From: Rallus limicola
Lineage: Eukaryota; Chordata; Aves; Gruiformes; Rallidae
DNA: 64,000 nucleotides
Direction: 5' to 3'
Assembly (NCBI GenBank): GCA_022605955.1
Contig: JAKCOZ010000040.1
Location: 2,914,001-2,978,000 of the forward strand
In this document: in pieces, positions 1-17,818 of the stretch
Numbering within the stretch: the first letter of the stretch is position 1
Layout: every line of letters begins with the position of its first letter
Notes under the pieces: generated by a model
Told to the model about the DNA's origin: nothing
The model's input: only the letters and a program-made list of their open reading frames with translations
Databases searched by the model: none
Translations under genes and position numbers: made by a program

Positions 1-334
1 CCCGCGATAGGCATCCGGCGGGGGGGCAGTGGGCTGCAGCGGAAGGGGGGGGGGGGGGGTGCAGGCTGGGCACAAGCTCCTGTGCTGCTCCTGCCATGGC
101 CAAGTGTGTCCCCTGCCCCGGTGGCACTGCCACCCCCTGCCCTGCCCTGCCCCGCCCTGCCAGGCTCCATCCCCTGGCCAAAAGCAGCGTGTGTGCACCT
201 CTGTACCCATCCAAAGGCAGCCGGTGTGTCCCCCACACCCCACCATATTCCCTTGGCTCCCTGGCATGAGCGGTTGTGGGGGGAGGGGGGGCCTTCCTGT
301 GCCCCCATCCCACCGGCCCCGGCTGCATCCCTGA

Positions 335-340
335 GATAAG
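335..340 (+). promoter_or_regulatory. ITGA2B: GATA site in ITGA2B proximal promoter
   Basis: A GATAAG hexamer lies 63 bp before the ITGA2B start codon, within CTGAGATAAGCTGG. GATA-1 sites in the proximal promoter are known to drive megakaryocyte and thrombocyte expression of this gene in mammals. The match and its position are seen; use by GATA-1 in this species is inferred. No TATA box is visible nearby. Confidence 0.45.
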
Positions 341-397
341 CTGGGGACGTGCCAGCACGGGCTGTGCTGGGGCTGACAGCCACATTTCAGGGAGGCG

Positions 398-3300
398 ATG
401 GGGGCTGCTGCCACCCTGCTCCGAGCCCTGCTGCTCCTTGGGGGGTCATACTCAGCCCCCACCCTGGGGCTCCTCCAGGACCCCCCCATCCTATACAAGG
501 GACCCCCTGGCAGCTATTTTGGCTTCTCCCTGGATTTCCACAAGACAGCAGACAGGTACGGAGCTACCGGGGTACCGGCACCTGGCACAGCACCTGTGCC
601 CCCCCACCCCCACGCTGACACCCCCTCTGCCCACCCCAGGCTCAGCGTGGTGGTGGGGGCTCCCCGTGCCAACACCTCCCAGCCCGGCGTGGCTCAGCCT
701 GGCGCCGTCTTCCTCTGCTTCTGGCCGCTCGGCAAGACCCCCTGCCACCCCCTCCCCATCGACACTGCAGGTGGGTGGGTGCCGTGGGATGATGGGTGGG
801 GGTGTGGGGTGCCACCAACCCATCACGCTGCCCCTCTCCTACCCCCACAGGAGATGAGACCGAGACCCAAAACAACCTGAGGTTCCACACCTACAAGTCA
901 CACCAGTGGCTGGGGGCGTCCGTCACCAGTTGGGACGGCAAACTGGTGGTGCGTGAGACTGGTGGGTGGGTGGCTGGGTACCCTTGGTGGGCACCCACCC
1001 CCTGTCCCCATCCCTGTCCCCAGGCCTGTGCCCCGCTGCAGCACTGGAACGTGATGGACAACCAGCACGAGGCTTTCCGCACCCCGACCGGCGCCTGCTA
1101 CGTGGGCACCCCGGGCTCCATGGTCTGGTACGCGCCCTGCCGCGATGAGGTCATGGCCGGCACCTACCGCGAGAGGAACTACGGTGAGCGTGGGCAGGTG
1201 GGTGGGTGGGAGCCGTGGGTGCCCCCCACCCTTGGTGGATCTGACCCTGCCCTGTGCCCGCAGTCTATGACATGCGCTACTGCGAGATGGGCTTCAGCTC
1301 CACTGTCACCAGGGTGAGATGGGGGCTTAGGGCCGGGGGGGGGGGGGAGATGTTGGGGAGGGGGATGTTGGGGGTGGCGATTCCCCCTGGGGAAGTCCCT
1401 GGGTGGGGGGAGGCAGAGGGTGTGGCTGGGATGGTACCTGGGGTTTGGGTTGGGGATGCTGAGGGGGGAAGATGCTGGAATAGGGATCGCTAATGGGATG
1501 CCGGGGAGGAGGGAGGGGGGGGTGATCAGGTGGGGGGTGCCGGGGTGGGGGGATGCCAGGGAGGTGGTGCTGACACCAGCTCATCCCGCAGGACGGCACG
1601 CTGGTGCTGGGTGCCCCCGGCGGGTACTACTTCATGGGTGAGTCCTACCTTTGGGGCACTCCCACCCCACCTGCCCCATCCCAGGTGCCCACCATTGGGT
1701 GGGCACAGCGGGAGGAGGGCGCCCAGGATGAGGCCCCCTCGTAGGTACCACCTGCCCCAGCACCAGTGGCAGCGGTGCCCTGTCAGCACCCAGCACCCAC
1801 CGCGGTGTCCCCCAGGGCTCCTGTTCTCAGTGAAGGTGGACACCGTCCTCCTCCAGTCCCACGGCAAGGCCGAGCTCTGGCCCATGCGCCTGGGGGCGCA
1901 CACGGAGGAGCCGCGCTCCCTGGACTATGAGGACGGGTACCGGGGTGAGCAGCGGGCAGGGGGCGGCCCGGCTGTGCCATCAGCTCGTGTCAGGGATCAC
2001 GGCGTCACCGGTGCCTGTGTCCCTGCAGGATACTCGGTGGCTGTGGGCGAGTTCGATGACAACCCCCAAACCAGAGGTATGGCCAGGGGGGTGTGAGGGA
2101 CAGGGCTCCCAGTGGGAGAGCGACAGGCATTGGGCACCCGGGGGCTCCAGCATCCCCTCCCCTCCTGAGGGCTGTGGGACACGGGTTGTGCCAGCACGAG
2201 TCCTGCCCATCCCGTGTCCCCAGCACCCCCCCCCCCCCCAGTGCCAGAGGTATCCCTGTACCCCCAAACTCACCCCTGTGTCAGAGGTATCCCTGTACCC
2301 CCCAAGCTCCCCCTGTGTCAGGGGTATCCCTGTGTCCCCAAACCCACCCCAGTGCCAGGAGTATCCCTGTACCCCCCAAGCCCACCCCTGTGCCACGGTG
2401 GGGGCACCCAGGGCTCTTGTGTCCCTCCTGCAGAGTGTGTGCTGGGGGTCCCCAACAAGAGCAACACGAGGGGTGAGGTGAGTGGGGCTGGGTGCCTGCT
2501 GTGCCATGGTGGGGTCACCCCAGTCAGGCTGGGGCCTCACCCTGCTCTGGGCAGGTGGAGATCCTGAGCTTGGAGGGGACGCTGTCCCGGTTGCAGGGCA
2601 TCGCTGGCGAGCAGGTACCACCGACCCCCCGGGCACCTTGGCCCACTGCCCTCCCACAGCTCCCACAGCACCCTGCCTTCCTGCCCCATCGCTCCCCGTG
2701 CCCGTCCCAGTGCCCCCAGTGCCCCCTTCCAGCTGCCACCCAGCCCGCTGCCCTGTCACCCTACAGCACCCTTCTGCACCCCACCAAGTGCTCCACAGCA
2801 CCCCAAACCCTGCAGCACCCAACTACTCGTCCACAACCCCTCCCATCACCCAGCACCCCCAGCACGACACCCCCCCCCCCCCCCGTGGTGTCACCCCCCT
2901 TTCCAGGTGGCATCGTACTTTGGGCACACAGTGGCTGTGGCTGACATCGACGGGGACGGGTGAGAGTCAGGAATGCCCCTCCCCAAACCCCCCCCTCCAC
3001 CTCCCCCAGCCCCTTTCCTGGCACCCCTGGGTGCCACCAGTCCCCAAACCCAGGGCCCCTGACCCCCGGTGCTGGGTGCAGGCAGGATGACGTGCTGGTG
3101 GGTGCCCCCCTGTACTTGGCCCGGCGCCCCGACGGCCAGCGCAGCGAGGTGGGACGCCTCTACCTCTACCTGCGGCGGGGGCAGAAGCCCCTCACCCGGC
3201 CCCCCCAGGTCCTGACAGGCACCCAGCCCTACGGCCGCTTTGCCGCTGCCATCGCCAGCCTGGGGGACCTGGACAAGGACGGCTACGGCGGTAACACCAG

Positions 3301-6300
3301 CCTGGCGTGGGAGTGGGGGGGGAAGTGGGGGGGCTGTGCCAGGGGACGTGCCACCCCTTCCCAGCAACCGGTCTAAACTACTGGGGAAACTGAGGCAGGA
3401 GCAGCGGGTGGGTGGCGATGCTGGGATGGGGCACCCGATGGGTTCTCATGTCCCCTGTGTCCCCAGACGTGGCCGTGGGTGCCCCGTTGGGGGGTGATGG
3501 TGGCAGTGGGCAGGTCTTCATCTTCCGGGGGCAGAGTGAGGGGCTGATGTCGGTGCCCACCCAGCGCCTGGACAGCCCCTTCCCCGGCCCGGCCGCCTTC
3601 GGTTTTGCCCTGAGAGGTGCCACCGACCTGGATGACAACGGCTACCCAGGTACAGCCACACTGTGTGGCCACCGCCGTGGTGCCACCCTGGTGCCACCCA
3701 CCCCGTCCCCGACCCCCTGCTTGTCCCCACAGACCTGCTGGTGGGGGCTTACGGGGCAGCCACAGTGGCCGTGTACCGGTGAGTGCCCGTGCCATCAGCA
3801 CAGCCTGGGGTGTGTCCCCTCCCCAGTCCCCTGGCACCTCAGCTCTGTCCCCGTGTCCCAGGGGACAGCCCGTGGTGGTGGCCCGGACCCAACTGAGCGT
3901 CCCTGATGGGCTGAACCCCACGGTCCTGACGTGCATCCTGCCTGGTTCCAAGACCCCCGTCAGCTGGTGAGCCACTGGGTGGGGACACCGCGGCTGTGGG
4001 GACACCAGCGGCGTGGGGACACCGTTCTGGGGATGACAGCAGGTCCCTGAGCACCCCTGGGTGCTGTCCTGTCCCCGCAGCTTCTCTGTGGTGCTGTGTG
4101 TCAGCGTGACCGGCCAGCGCATCCCCCAGAACATCAGTGAGTGCTGGAGGGGGGCACAAAGGGCACTGCTGGAGTGTCACCAGTGCCATGTGTCCCCCTC
4201 ACTGTGCCCTGCCAGGCCTCGAGGTGGAGCTGCAGCTGGACCGGCTGAAGCCCAAACTGTCCCGGAGGGTCCTGCTGCTGAGGGACCACCAGCCAGCCTG
4301 GCACGGGGAGCTGGCCTTGGCCCCCAGGGACCCCCCCCTGTGCCACAACCTCACTGCCTACCTGAGGGTATGGGGAGGGGACAGTGCCAGTGCACGCTGG
4401 CACGGGTGGGGACAGCGGCATCCCCAACCCTGGGTGGGTGGGGGACAGGGATTGGGATGGGGATGTCCCCAGTTGGGATGAGGACAGCAGCATCCCCAAC
4501 CCCAGATGGGTGAGGGACAGGGATGGGGACAGCTGTGTCCTCAATCTGGGGTGTGTACAGGAAAGGGATGGGGACAGTGGTGTCCCAGCCTGGGGCGGGG
4601 GTGCCCAGGCACTGCCACAGGGTGCTCTGCCCATGGGTGCCCCCAGGACGAGGCCGACTTCAAGGACAAGCTGAGCCCCATCGCCCTGAGCCTGAGCCTG
4701 GCGCTGCCCGGGGGGGACCCGGGGCTGGTGCTCTACGGGGACACCCTGGTGCAGGCACAGGTAGGGGACACACGCCTGGGATGGGGACATCGCTGGGGGA
4801 CCATGGGGTGGGCACATCCTCGTGGCTGGGCTGGGACACGCGTGGGACCCCCCAGCCCAGGGCACCCGCTGCCACCACTGTCCGGCCCTGAGGTCCCCAA
4901 TCCCCCCTGGGATGCCCCCCCCCCATCCCCAGTCCCTCCCTGTGCATGCCCCTGCCCATCCCTCTGTGCTCAACCCCTGTCCCCAGTCCCCCTCCCCGGG
5001 GACGGCCCCCCCACTGTCCCTGCTCCCTCCTTGGGGAGTCCCCAGTATCCTCCACTGTCCCCAGTCCCTCTCTGAGATGTCCCCTCTGCACCCCCACTGT
5101 CCCCAATCACTCTCCACCCCAATGTCCTCTCTGCACCCCCACTGTCCCCAATCGCCCCCCACCCCAATGTCCCCTCTGCACCCCCACTGTCCCAAATCGC
5201 CCCCCACCCCAATGTCCCCTCTGCACCCCCACTGTCCCCAATCACCCTCCACCCCAATGTCCCCTCTGCACCCCCACTGTCCCCACTCGCACCCCACCCC
5301 AATGTCCCCTCTGCACCCTTCTCCATCCCCAACCCCTCCCCGAGGTGTCCCCCCCCGTGCCCGCCACTGTCCCCAGTGACTCCCCATCCCCCCCACCCCC
5401 CCCCTCCCCCCCACCCCCATCCCCCTCAGACTCACATCATCCTGGAGGACTGTGGTGAGGACAACCTCTGCGTCCCCGACCTGCACCTGGCCGCCGACAC
5501 GTGAGCACCAGGGTGGGCAGGGAGGGGTGCCCGGGGGGGGGTCACCCCGGGGTGCTCAGCCCTGTCCCCCTGTGTGTGTCCCCCCCAGGCCCAGCAGACG
5601 GCTGCTGATGGGGGCCGAGGCGGCGCTGCGCCTGCGCGCCAACGCCAGCAACAGGGGCGAAGGCGCCTTCGAGACTGAGCTCTGGGTGCAGCTGCCCCCC
5701 GGCACCCACTACCAGGCAGCACGCAGCAGCATCCTGGTGGGTGCTGGGAGGGGTGATGGGGTTTGGGGTGGGGGGGTGCTCATGCCCTTCCCTTTCACCA
5801 TGCAGGTGCCCAGGGGGTTGCTGCATTGGGGGGTGGGGGGGGCGGTGGGTCCATCCCAACAGGAGACACCGCTGTCCCCATCCCTGTCCTGCACCCACCT
5901 GGGGTTGGGGATGCTGCTGTCCCCATCCCAACTGGGGACATCTCCCTCCTCCCACCCCAGGGGCAGAAGAAGCTGAACTGCAACCCCAGGAAGGAGAACG
6001 GGAGCCACGTGGTGCTCTGCGAGCTGGGCAACCCCATGAAAGCTGGCGCCGAGGTTAGGGGATGTGGGGACACCCCCCCCTCTTCCCCAACTTGGGGCCC
6101 ATCACCCTGGCGTCAGGGCTGGGCACAGCTGACAGCACCCAACCCACCCTCCTGCCACCCTCCAGATCACTGTGGACATGGAGCTGAGTGTCTCTGGGCT
6201 GGAGGACGTGGGTGATGCCATCACCTTCCGGCTCCAACTGCGGAGGTGACACCGTGCCAACCCCCGGCCCCCTCCCAAACCAAGGGACCCACCTGGCACT

Positions 6301-8121
6301 TGGTGGCCTCAACGTGTCCCTGGACTCACCCCACCATGTCCCCACAGCAAGAACAGCCCCAGCTCCACCAACGCCTCGGTGACGGTGACAGTGCCTGTGG
6401 AGGCACAGGCGGTGATGGAGCTGCGAGGGTGAGGGGCAGGGGGGGACATGGGGGGTCTGGGAGGGGGGTGATGGTGGGGGAGGGACACTGAACCCCCTCT
6501 TCTTCCAGCAACTCCTTGCCTGCCACCGTGGTGCTGCCGATGAGCTGGCAGGGGGTGGAGGGCAGCCGACGGCTGGAGGACCACGGCATCAAGGTGGAGC
6601 ACGTCTACCAGGTAGGGTGCTGCACCCACGGGTGCCAGGGGGACTGTCCCCGCTGTGCCCTCCTGGCTGTCACCTCCCTGTCCTCCCCCAGCTCCACAAC
6701 AAAGGTCCCAGCACTGTCAGCGGGGTCACCCTGCGCCTCACCATCCCCACCCTCCTGGGGGGCCGCACCCTGCTCTACCTGTGGGAGCTGGGCACCGAGG
6801 GGGGCATGAACTGCACCCACCCCCCCGGCCTCAACGCCGAGCAGGTAGGGGGGGTACTGCCTGGGGACCCGCGCCCACCCGCTGGGTGCTGGGTGGGTGT
6901 CAAGGCGATGTGTGTGTGTGTGTCCTGTCCCCTCCCCATCTCTCCTCTCTCCTTCCAGCTGCAGGTCGCCCAGCCCACGAGCGCAGCCCCCCGCAACGGC
7001 ACCCGCCGTCGGGAGCGCAGGGAGGCGGAGGAGCCGCAGGGTGCTGGGCTGGCTGAGCTCATCCCCGTGGTGAGCGGGTGCTCCCTGGGCACCTGCAGCC
7101 CATCGTGGGTGGGGGTATTGGGGGGGGTTTACCCGCCCGGGGTGGGGTGACACCCGCTGTGTCCCACAGGACTGCAGCAACGCCACGTGCGTGGACATCG
7201 CCTGCTGGGTGCCCAGCCTGGCCAAGGACCAGCGGGCGCTGGTCAGCGTGCGAGCCCTGCTCTGGATGGACACCCTGCAGCAGGTATGGTCCCTGCGGGG
7301 GACAGGGTGGGGTGACACCGTGTCCTGGGGTGGCACCGTGTCCTTCGGTGCCACCGTGCCCTGGGGTGGCACCGTGTCCTGGGGTGTCCCCACCATGTCC
7401 CCTCCGGCACGGTGGCACCTGTGGAGAGCCACCCTGGGGATGCTGGCTGTGGAGTGATGAGTGCTGCTGTGGCACACGTGATGCCGTGTCACCCCGTGTC
7501 CCCACATCTGTCCCCAGCGGGACCACGTCCTGAGGCAGTACCTCATCTGGTCACAAGCCTGGTTCAACGCCTCGGCCATGCCCTACCACGTCCAGCCCCG
7601 CGTCCTGCCCGCCGGGGAGGCCACGGTAGGGTGGGCACGGGCATGGGGGACATGGGGACGGGCGGTGGTGGTGGCAACAGCGTCACCCGCCCGTCCATCC
7701 GCAGGCTGTCACCGAGGTGGTGCGCACCAGCCCCGGGGGCGAGGGGCCTGTGCCCGTGTGGTGGGTGGTGCTGGGGGTCCTCGCTGGGGTGCTGCTGCTC
7801 ACCCTCCTCATCCTCGTCATGTGGAAGGTGAGTAGATGGGGTGGGGACACGCTGGGGACACCCCGCTGTGGTGGTGGTGGGACCCTGATGATGATGCTGG
7901 AGGGACCCAGGAAATGGGGAACCCAGCCTTGCGGGTGGGGGCTGAGGGCAGAGGGTGGGTGGCAGCGCTGGGGGCGATGCTGAGGGGTCCCCTGGGGCCA
8001 GGCTGTCACCCTGTCCCTCTTCCAGGTGGGGTTCTTCAAGAGGATGCGGCCACCAAACGAGGGGGACACGGAGGAGCTGGCGCCTGGCCAGGCCCAGGAG
8101 CTGGGGGATGCCCAGGACTAG
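398..8121 (+). CDS. ITGA2B: Integrin alpha-IIb, complete, 30 coding exons
   Basis: Platelet/thrombocyte fibrinogen-receptor alpha chain, which pairs with integrin beta-3 at the plasma membrane. Coding exons: 398-555, 640-770, 851-948, 1024-1183, 1264-1313, 1592-1637, 1816-1944, 2029-2076, 2434-2477, 2555-2614, 2907-2959, 3082-3290, 3467-3649, 3733-3778, 3862-3966, 4081-4136, 4216-4367, 4647-4760, 5430-5500, 5589-5736, 5961-6053, 6166-6245, 6348-6428, 6509-6611, 6692-6844, 6959-7069, 7170-7283, 7518-7625, 7705-7827, 8026-8121. All junctions are GT-AG and the phases close to 1,040 residues (human 1,039). Visible: signal peptide (about 1-19), seven-bladed propeller with calcium loops DIDGDGQDD (about 321), DLDKDGYGD and DLDDNGYPD, a basic cleavage site RRRERR before the light chain, a membrane segment (about 987-1008) and GFFKR at 1011-1015. 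The FAM171A2 neighbour separates it from ITGAV, ITGA5 and ITGA8. The cytoplasmic tail is longer and less acidic than in human. Confidence 0.95.
2240..2395. repeat. Minisatellite in ITGA2B intron 8
   Basis: Four imperfect units of roughly 37-40 bp, each with the core GTATCCCTGTACCCCC and a CCAGTG or TGTGTC spacer. They fill much of the otherwise short intron before the exon at 2434. No coding potential is apparent. Confidence 0.7.
4462..4540. repeat. Inverted repeat, arm 1 (ITGA2B intron 17)
   Basis: About 80 bp that is close to the reverse complement of 5862-5942 in intron 20. Shared core on this strand: GCAGCATCCCCAACCCCAG. The two arms flank exons 18, 19 and 20, so the pre-mRNA could fold back over them. 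Confidence 0.75.
5085..5330. repeat. 45-bp minisatellite in ITGA2B intron 18
   Basis: Five to six tandem copies of a pyrimidine-rich unit of about 45 bp containing GTCCCCTCTGCACCCCCACT followed by GTCCCCAATC. It lies in the longest ITGA2B intron (4761-5429). The unit length is a multiple of three, which explains the long spurious reading frames here. Confidence 0.8.
5862..5942. repeat. Inverted repeat, arm 2 (ITGA2B intron 20)
   Basis: Partner of the intron 17 element, in opposite orientation, with core CTGGGGTTGGGGATGCTGCT. It is separated from arm 1 by about 1.3 kb holding exons 18 to 20. Confidence 0.75.
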
Positions 8122-8199
8122 CAGGGTGCCACCCCCTGCCCCTCAGCCCAGCACCCCTGGGTGCCTGGGGGGTCCAGCACCCCACCGCTGCCCCTGGAC

Positions 8200-8205
8200 A
8201 ATAAA
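8200..8205 (+). terminator. ITGA2B: Poly(A) signal of ITGA2B
   Basis: Canonical AATAAA, 79 bp after the ITGA2B TAG. The implied 3' UTR is only about 100 nt. A TGTGGTGC-type GT-rich stretch follows, consistent with cleavage near 8,220. Confidence 0.85.
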
Positions 8206-8428
8206 TCTCTGCCCAGCACTGTGGTGCTTCCTGGGGGGGTGACATAGGGGTGACATAGAGGTGACATAGGGGTGCCCCACCCAGGACCCATGCTGGGGGG
8301 TGGGGAGGGGACAGTACACAAGTGGGGGTGAGTAGGAGCCTTTTGGGGACCCCAAGTGCATTTTGGGGTGCCCCAGGGGTCGTGTGCCTCTGCACAGGCC
8401 CTGGAGGGTGGGTGCTGGGGCGGGGGCA

Positions 8429-9030
8429 GGTGCCGGTCCCCGGTCAGCCCGGGATGCCGGTGCCGGTACAGGGGGTGCCGGTACCGCGGCCAGTCGGGGC
8501 TGGGACTGTGTGTTGGTGCCGGTACCGGGCTCAGGTCTGGGACTCCGCTGGTACCGGGACCTGGTGCCAGGGGCTGGGGCAGTACCGGGCCGGTCCCGGG
8601 GTCCCTCCAGGGATGCTGATGCCGGTGCTGGGGTTGGGTACCGGGGTCGGTTTGGGATGCCGATGCGGTAACGCAGCCGGTCCCGGGATGCCGGTGCCGG
8701 TGCCGGGGTTCGGTCCCGGTCCCGGAGTCCATCCCGGGATGCTGATGCAAGTGCGGGGGGGTCGGTCCCGTGGTCAGTCCCGGGATGCCGGTGCCGGGAT
8801 GCCGGTGCCGGGGTCAGTCCCGGGATGCCGGTGCCGGTGCCGGGGTTCGGTCCCGGTCCCGGAGTCCATCCCGGGATGCTGATGCAAGTGCGGGGGGGTC
8901 GGTCCCGTGGTCAGTCCCGGGATGCCGGTGCCGGGATGCCGGTGCCGGGGTCTGGTCCCGGGGTCAGTCCCGGGATGCCGGTGCCGGGGTCCGGTCCCGG
9001 GGTCAGTCCCGGGATGCCGGTGCCGATCCC
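8429..9030. repeat. GC-rich minisatellite between ITGA2B and FAM171A2
   Basis: Dense array built on GGGATGCCGGTGCCGG and GGTCAGTCCC words. It includes a perfect tandem duplication of about 135 bp (8681-8817 repeated from 8818). The array ends about 50 bp before the CpG-dense FAM171A2 promoter. Reading frames through it are Gly/Pro/Arg-rich artefacts. Confidence 0.8.
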
Positions 9031-9238
9031 AGAACCCGGTCCGGGTAATTCTGGGCGGTGCCGGGGGGGGTGGGGGGGTGGGTCCGGGGGGTCCTGGGCG
9101 GTGCCGGTGCCGGGGCGGGGCGGGCGGCCGTGCCCGGCGGCTCCGGCAGGTGGAGCCCGGTCCCCGCGGCGGCGGCGGCGGGCGGAGCGGGCCGGGCCGG
9201 GCGGGCCGGGCATGGCGGGGTAACGGCGCGGAGCGACC

Positions 9239-15457
<6,219 letters not shown>

Positions 15458-15557
15458 NNNNNNNNNNNNNNNNNNNNNNNNNNNNNNNNNNNNNNNNNNN
15501 NNNNNNNNNNNNNNNNNNNNNNNNNNNNNNNNNNNNNNNNNNNNNNNNNNNNNNNNN
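15458..15557. other. Assembly gap of exactly 100 N
   Basis: A run of 100 N interrupts FAM171A2 exon 6 after GGCCGGCAGCTC. The round length is the usual placeholder for a gap of unknown size. Sequence after the gap shows no FAM171A2 coding potential, so real sequence, possibly large, is missing or two contigs were merely scaffolded. Confidence 0.98.
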
Positions 15558-15709
15558 TTCCACCTTTCTCCCACCCAGTTTCCTGGGTTGTTTTTTTTGT
15601 TTTGTTTTGTTTTTTCCTTTTTCCTTTCCTGCCCCTTTTTTCCCCCCCCCTTTTTCTTTCTTTCCTCTTTCCTCTCCTTTTATTCTCCCCCCTCCCTCCC
15701 CAACTTAAG

Positions 15710-15945
15710 CAAACTCATTTCCCCTCTAAACTACAGCATGACTAATGACTGGAGCATGTAAAAATCATTGGGAAAATGTCCTTGGAAGACGAATGCATTT
15801 TCAGCAGAATAATTAACTTAATTAACAAATTCACATGCATATTCATCAGGCTATTAATGTCTTCTCAGCTCAGCTTGACGAACATTGCGGTAATAACCAT
15901 CTCATTTGCATATTGCATTCTACTGCTCTCCAAATACAAAAAAAC
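15710..15945. promoter_or_regulatory. AT-rich candidate enhancer island A
   Basis: About 235 bp of balanced or AT-rich sequence in a very GC-rich setting. It contains TAATTAACTTAATTAAC, an octamer-type ATTTGCATAT and TGCATATTCAT, that is, homeodomain and POU sites. It has no repeats and no open exon. This is typical of a conserved non-coding element near a developmental gene. Conservation itself was not tested. Confidence 0.45.
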
Positions 15946-15955
15946 ACCCCCCCTA

Positions 15956-16063
15956 CACACACACACACACACACACATAGAGGAGCGGTGGTGTAAGGAG
16001 GAGGAGGAGGAGGAGGAGGATGCACTGGGGGTGCTGTGTGCTGCTCACACACACACACACACC
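15956..16063. repeat. CA, GGA and CA microsatellites
   Basis: A CA run near 15,956-15,977, a GGA run near 15,999-16,020 and a second CA run near 16,045-16,062 lie close together. They are simple repeats only. Confidence 0.85.
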
Positions 16064-16471
16064 CCCCCCTCATCCTCTTCCCTTCTCCATGGTGAGGTCG
16101 TCGTGCGGTGGTGGCCGCGTGCTGGGAGGTGTGAGGCGGGTGTGACAGGGCGGGCGCCGCCTGTCGCAGATGCTGAGGGTGGGAGCGGGTGGTACCCGAT
16201 GGGATGCGGATGGGGATGCGGATGCTGCTGCTGCTGCTGCTTGGTGGTGCTGATGATGCTGATGGGTACCCGGCCTCCTCGGCATCTGCGGCAGGCGGCG
16301 GCGGGGCGCGGGCGGGGAGCAGAGCCCGTAGCAGCTGTCGGCCTAATTCGGCTCCCGCTCTGCTCGTGGGCGGCTTTAGAAAAACAGATCAGGAGCCTGA
16401 GACAGGCCCTGAGTCCTGCCATACGCTCGGGGTCTGCGTCTTTAGAGGGAGGCACCCCCCCCCTCCCTTCA

Positions 16472-16511
<40 letters not shown>
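16472..16511. repeat. CA microsatellite
   Basis: Uninterrupted CA dinucleotide run of about 19 units. Confidence 0.9.
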
Positions 16512-16513
<2 letters not shown>

Positions 16514-16559
16514 CTCCTCCTTCCCTGGCCACTTCCCTGGCTGCTGCGGGTGTGGAGAG

Positions 16560-17470
16560 GAGGGAGGATGGATGAGGAGGGGGGAGGATTGGGGGAGGAA
16601 AAAAGGGAGGAAAAAAGGGGTGGGGGTGATGGGGGTGGGAGGGGTGAAAGGGGTGGTGGGGAGGATGAGGATGGTGATGGGGAGGATGAGGATGAAGGGG
16701 GTGAGGGTGGCGGTGGGATGAAGTGGGGGGGTGGGGAGGATGGGGAGAATTAGGATGAAGGGGGTGAGGGAGGATGAGGATGAAGGGAGTGATGGGGTGA
16801 AGGGGGTGATGGGGAGGAGGGGGAGGATAAAGATGAAAGGGGTGATGGGGAGGATGAGGATGAAGGGGGTGAGGGTTGGCGGTGGGATGAAGTGGGGGGG
16901 TGGGGAGGATGGGGAGAATTAGGATGAAGGGGGTGAGGGGAGGATGAGGATGAAGGGAGTGATGGGGTGAAGGGGGTGATGGGGAGGAGGGGGAGGATAA
17001 AGATGAAAGGGGTGATGGGGAGGATGAGGATGAAGGGGGTGAGGGTTGGTGGTGGGATGAAGTGGGGGGGGTGGGGAGGATGGGGAGGATGGAGAGAATT
17101 AGGATGTAGGGGGTGAGGGGAGGATGAGGATGGTGATGGGTAGGATGAGGATGAAGGGAGGTGATGGGGTGAAGGGGGTGGTGGGATGAAGGGTGTGGGG
17201 GGGTGATGGGTGTGTAGTGGGTGATAAAGATGAAAGGGGCAGTGGGGGGTGATGGCATGAAGGTGATGATGGGGATGAGGATGAGGAGGGTGAAGGGATG
17301 ATGTGGATGATAGGTATGATGGAGGTGATGGAGATGAAGGTGATGAGGGGGTGATGGGGATGATGGGAAGGATGAGGATGAAGGGTGTGATAGGGATGCA
17401 GGTGATGACAGTGATGATGGGGATGAAGGTGATGGAGGGGATGAAGGTTGATGATGGGATGAAGGAGGTG
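16560..17470. repeat. GA-rich minisatellite with GATGAGGATGAAGGG units
   Basis: About 900 bp of purine-rich tandem sequence. A higher-order block near 16,731-16,920 recurs near 16,911-17,090. The reading frames through it (Asp/Glu/Gly, or Pro/His/Ser on the other strand) are repeat artefacts. Confidence 0.85.
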
Positions 17471-17818
17471 ATGTGGAGTATCAAGCAGATCCAGCCCACC
17501 CTGGGGAGGCCCCCCCCTCCCCCAATGCTGAGTCCCCCCCATGGTGCCACACCCAGATTGCCCCACACACACACATGTGCCCACCCCGTGTGAGTGTGCA
17601 GCACCCCGTGCACACCCCCCAGGGAGAAGGTGTCACCGGGGGGGCACACACAGGGGTTCCAGGTCACCCAACCAGGGTTCTAGATCCCACAACTGGGGTG
17701 TCACCTAGGGGGGTCCCTGGGGTAGGTGCCAGATCACCCACAGGGTGGGCAGGGTCTGGGCTGCACCAAGGAGCTTGGTTCCTCACTGGGGGGACTGGGA
17801 GGGGAAGACAGTGTCTGG

